From positions 1 through 24,204 of the forward strand of contig CALSCR010000900.1 of assembly GCA_943704495.1 (NCBI GenBank): a stretch of 24,204 nt of DNA, given 5' to 3'. Origin of the DNA: Pigoraptor chileana (lineage: Eukaryota > Opisthokonta > Filasterea). Shown here piece by piece: positions 21,683 through 24,204 of this stretch (its first letter is position 1; each line of letters starts with the position of its first letter). The notes below the pieces were generated by a model. The model did no database searches. It was not told the origin of the DNA and saw nothing but the letters and a program-made list of their open reading frames with translations. The translations under genes and the position numbers were made by a program.

Positions 21683-22256
21683 CTTTTTTTTTTTTTGGTT
21701 GAGTGTCACCCACAAACGCGCTCGAGCACGTGCACAAAATGGGAAAACAGTGACGCCTACGCTGACGCTAAAGGCAGCCCGATGGGGCCTCGCGCAGAAC
21801 GCAGACAGAACCTGGAAATCTCACCACTGATACTAGCCAGATTTACTTCGTAACGCGACGGACAAGTTGCGAAGAGAGGGGTGCCACTTGCCCGCGGTCA
21901 CCAGTCAGAAGTATCAGGATTGTGCGATAACGAATTTACAAGTGTCTTACACTTTGCAAGTGTATAAGCGCTGATATTCTGAGGAGATTGATGATAAGAT
22001 TTAAGAAGCAACATAGTGCAAATAATGTGGGCTGTGGGGTGAAAACAAAGGGCTTCACTATTGATTCAGTATGAACACGTTCTTTTCGAAAAGCCACGGT
22101 CTCACCGTAACTATAAATTGAAAGTGGCCTATTATTCGCTGCATTTTTCGCTTATCACGAATCAATCAGTTTGAGCACAAGCGAGCCGCACCCACAACAT
22201 CATGAAAGGCGTCAATAATGTTCTTATTGGCAAAATATACCACACATACTATTGTA
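21683..22256. other. Intergenic, Src-type promoter side
   Basis: 574 nt between the Src-type start codon and the tRNA. It begins with a T-run (A-run on the minus strand) directly in front of the ATG. No gene, RNA or repeat of note was recognised. A short direct repeat CAAGTGT occurs at about 21939 and 21957. Confidence 0.5.
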
Positions 22257-22328
22257 TCCCATGTAGTCTAGTGGTTATGATCCGGCGCTCTCACCGCCGT
22301 GGCCGGGGTTCGATTCCCCGCATGGGAA
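22257..22328 (+). tRNA. tRNA-Glu (anticodon CUC)
   Basis: 72 nt folding as a standard cloverleaf: acceptor stem TCCCATG/CATGGGA with discriminator A; A box TAGTCTAGTGGTTATGATCC; anticodon stem CGGCG/CGCCG with loop CTCTCAC, so anticodon CTC reading GAG; T arm CGGGGTTCGATTCCCCG including the B box GGTTCGATTCC. No intron. Sequence is close to the common eukaryotic tRNA-Glu. Confidence 0.97.
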
Positions 22329-22333
22329 GCTTA

Positions 22334-22347
22334 TTTTTACTTTTTTT
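22334..22347 (+). terminator. Pol III T-run terminator of tRNA-Glu
   Basis: TTTTT (22334-22338) then a seven-T run (22341-22347), starting 6 nt after the tRNA 3' end, as expected for RNA polymerase III. Confidence 0.8.
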
Positions 22348-22486
22348 CTTCGTTGATTCTGATGACGTGGACTGCAATTGAAGTTCGGCTGTCGTCAGGC
22401 GGGGACTGTATGTTATAAACCCCATGTTCACATCATGTAATGCTTCACCATTCTTTTCTTTCATAGCGTCGTATCGTGTCAGTATT

Positions 22487-23146
22487 ATGGCGCTGCATTC
22501 GCGTGAGCCACTGCGTGAACCATTTGGCGTGTTCAAGCTGCTGCTTATCGGGGATAGCGGTACTGGCAAATCCTCTCTTTTGCTAAGATTTGCGGACGAC
22601 AAATTCGATCCCGACCTGGGTGCCACAATTGGCGTTGACTTTAAAGCAAAGAATTTTGACATCGGACGTAGCGAAGGTCCTGTTCGATTGACTATATGGG
22701 ATACAGCAGGGCAGGAGCGCTTCCGTACACTTACTTCCAGCTATTACAGGGGGGCACATGGCGTCATTCTCGTGTACGATGTGACTCGCCGCGAGACATT
22801 CGACAGCATCACAATGTGGCTCAAGGAATTGGACACGTATGCCACCAACGGAAGTGTCGTAAAGATGCTTGTCGGCAACAAAGTCGACCGGGCTTCTGAT
22901 CGAGTCGTGGAACGAGCGGAAGGACTGGCATTCGCCCGCGACCATGCCATGCTATTCATAGAGTGTTCTGCCAAAACAAAAGTGGGCGTCGAGCAGGCAT
23001 TCGAAGAGCTTGCAACGAAAATTGCCGACACTCCTTCGCTATGGGCAGGCGCGGGCTCTGACGGAACTTTGCGCGTCGGTTCTGCGTCGTCGCATATTGA
23101 GGCTGGAGGAGAAGGGTCGGCGTGCGGTGGATATTGCATCGTATAG
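22487..23146 (+). CDS. RAB18: Rab18 small GTPase
   Basis: Rab GTPase linked to ER membranes and lipid droplets. Single exon, 219 aa, stop TAG. Seen: P-loop GDSGTGKSS; switch I DPDLGATIGVDFKAKNF; switch II WDTAGQERFRTLTSSYYRG; guanine motifs VGNKVD and ECSAK; Rab18-type features DDKFDPDLGATIGVDF, GVILVYDVTRRETFDSI, LAFARDHAMLFIE and VEQAFEELATKI; and a C-terminus GGEGSACGGYCIV (animal form ACGGYCSVL). Start: ATG 22487 gives the short N-terminus usual for Rab18. An in-frame ATG at 22424 adds 21 hydrophobic residues and is preceded by no better context. A pyrimidine-rich TTCTTTCATAG (to 22466) suggests an intron in the 5' UTR. A poly(A) signal AATAAA is at 23226-23231. The C-terminal Cys stands three, not four, residues from the end. 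Confidence 0.95.
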   Translation: MALHSREPLREPFGVFKLLLIGDSGTGKSSLLLRFADDKFDPDLGATIGVDFKAKNFDIGRSEGPVRLTIWDTAGQERFRTLTSSYYRGAHGVILVYDVTRRETFDSITMWLKELDTYATNGSVVKMLVGNKVDRASDRVVERAEGLAFARDHAMLFIECSAKTKVGVEQAFEELATKIADTPSLWAGAGSDGTLRVGSASSHIEAGGEGSACGGYCIV

Positions 23147-23151
23147 TTCTT

Positions 23152-23157
23152 TTTATT
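23152..23157 (-). promoter_or_regulatory. Poly(A) signal of the EFM7-like gene
   Basis: TTTATT on the plus strand reads AATAAA on the minus strand. It lies 78 nt downstream of the EFM7-like stop (23235) and 6 nt after the Rab18 stop codon. Confidence 0.55.
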
Positions 23158-23225
23158 CTCGTCCATATCCGCGTTCTGTGACGTGTTTCATATGCCGCTG
23201 CACCGAGCGTCTGCACTGCTTATGC

Positions 23226-23231
23226 AATAAA
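23226..23231 (+). promoter_or_regulatory. Poly(A) signal of Rab18
   Basis: Canonical AATAAA, 80 nt after the Rab18 stop and 4 nt before the convergent EFM7-like stop codon. Confidence 0.6.
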
Positions 23232-23234
23232 ATG

Positions 23235-24022
23235 CTATTGGCGAAGTGTCATTTCGAAACCGTGCACTGTCGCTCGGACATCCCTGTCACCCGGATCATT
23301 AGGGAACATCGGGTCCATGCGGTCCTCGAACATGCGCCGCACGAGGAAGCAAAACGGCTCCTGTTCCGCAAGGGTGAGAAACGCCTGCATAAACACAACA
23401 AGCAACTCGTGTTTGAGTTGCGAGTATACGTTTACTTTGCAAACCATTCAAAGAAAGAAAAGGAAATATTAAACCTAACCAGTCCTTACCATGTCCTTGT
23501 CAGCGAGCCATGGTCTGTGATGTGTAAATGCGACAATGACCTATCATGGAAGAATGGAAGAAATGCCTTAGGAGCGGTGTTTGGCGTCACTTGTGCCAAC
23601 AGCAGCACAGAACTTCGTCGCAAAGAATTATTGCTACGCGACAGACCTTGCCACCGTCCGCCAGGCACGCGTGCGCAGACTGGAGCAGCTTTGTATGCTG
23701 GCTATGGTTGAATACAAGGTCACAGAGGAGAACGAGATCAAACTTTTCACCGTTGTTCGCAGCAAGCAGGTCAGCTACACCAGCACCCCAAAGGTATCCC
23801 TGCGATGGTCATAAAGCGCATGCATACAAATTGCGGCACGTGAGACTCCAATGGTGAGCGACGAACGACGACACAGAAAACAGCTGGTAACGGTCGCTCG
23901 ACAACCGATGTGCATGCGTATACCTGTACAACCACGCGGTTACGGTGACCATCCAAGTTCACATCAACATTCCGTTGAATGTTATCGATAAGAGATGCCT
24001 CGGGATAGTCGGTGATTACAAC
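23235..24022 (-). CDS. EFM7: EFM7-like protein methyltransferase, 3' part (gene runs off the window)
   Basis: Seven-beta-strand methyltransferase of the Methyltransf_16 group; yeast Efm7 methylates the N-terminus and nearby Lys of eEF1A. Exons (minus): 23924-24022, 23647-23799, 23490-23540, 23235-23384, each a whole number of codons, 151 residues with stop TAG. Seen: strand-2 acidic motif VVITDYPEASLIDNIQRNV; GYLWG; FDLVLLCDLVFNHSQHTKLL (motif IV region with the family N-H-S); VIVAFTHHRPWLADKDM; and the hallmark tail PMFPNDPGDRDVRATVHGF. The SAM-binding Gly-rich motif I and N-terminus lie upstream beyond the window. The intron entering at 24023 contains the GT/CA microsatellite. A first reading as a TBC RabGAP end was dropped once the preceding exons were joined. 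Confidence 0.85.
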
Positions 24023-24132
24023 CTATAAGAAACAGCGAGTCAATAAATATCAATATCGGCTTTTGAGGCGGCATTGAATGCTTGTGAAGGTCTTTGGTCA
24101 GTGGATCGTGCAGTATTTTTCTTCTTCCTGTC

Positions 24133-24135
<3 letters not shown>

Positions 24136-24204
<69 letters not shown>
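24136..24204. repeat. (TG)n microsatellite at the right edge
   Basis: At least 34 units of TG, running off the end of the window. On the minus strand it is a CA repeat inside an intron of the EFM7-like gene. Confidence 0.95.

Noticed and set aside
22424-22486. Upstream ATG extending Rab18 by 21 residues
   Set aside because: The extension is not part of any Rab18 I know, and a pyrimidine-rich acceptor-like site at 22466 suggests this is an intron or 5' UTR.
23235-23447. C-terminal piece of a TBC RabGAP
   Set aside because: Single-exon reading looked like EEDAFC...LV of TBC domains, but the neighbouring exons and the PMFPNDPGDRDVRATVHG tail fit the EFM7-type methyltransferase.

Overview
The window is nuclear DNA from a compact, intron-rich eukaryote. 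Genes average about 2 kb apart on both strands. Most are cut by short introns, about 50-260 nt and mostly 60-150, and every junction I placed is GT-AG. A Src-type kinase with N-terminal acylation signal, SH3, SH2 and tyrosine kinase domains lies on the same contig as an ADAM10-type sheddase. Together they point to a unicellular relative of animals (choanoflagellate, filasterean, ichthyosporean or similar). I cannot name the species. No viral, transposon or CRISPR material was seen.

Layout, left to right: a CA microsatellite; an unknown acidic/Ser-rich protein (+, 394-1339); a tiny coiled-coil protein (-, 1999-2405) behind an E2F-like promoter cluster; an ERGIC-53/LMAN1-like cargo receptor (+, 3189-5875, 8 exons); a CHTOP/FoP-like Gly-Arg-rich mRNA export factor (-, 6154-6744), head to head with an unknown 186-aa ORF (+, 6770-7330); PDCD2 (+, 7714-9759, 7 exons); an ADAM10-like metalloprotease (-, 10073-13743, 9 exons); APC5/ANAPC5 (+, 14436-17433, 8 exons); an Rcf2/HIG1-type mitochondrial protein (-, 17691-18594); a small ENY2/Sus1-like gene (+, 18677-19217); the Src-type kinase (-, 19257-21682, 9 exons); tRNA-Glu(CUC) (+); Rab18 (+, 22487-23146, no intron in the coding region); and the 3' part of an EFM7-like eEF1A methyltransferase (-, 23235-24022) that runs off the right end through a GT/CA microsatellite.

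Exon models were assembled by hand, matching donor and acceptor phase with conserved family sequence. For ERGIC-53, PDCD2, ADAM10, APC5, Rcf2, Src and EFM7 every junction keeps frame. The most unusual result is that the ADAM10-like gene splices in frame to a last exon encoding a CUE-like (ubiquitin-binding) domain, giving a sheddase with a ubiquitin-reading tail. Second is the ERGIC-53 homologue, which keeps its fold, stalk, membrane span and KKxx retrieval signal but seems to have lost the residues that bind calcium and mannose.

The genes are not one pathway. Several belong to the secretory and membrane system (ERGIC-53, Rab18, ADAM10, Src). Others serve mRNA export and chromatin (CHTOP-like, ENY2-like), translation (PDCD2, EFM7-like, tRNA-Glu) and the cell cycle (APC5).
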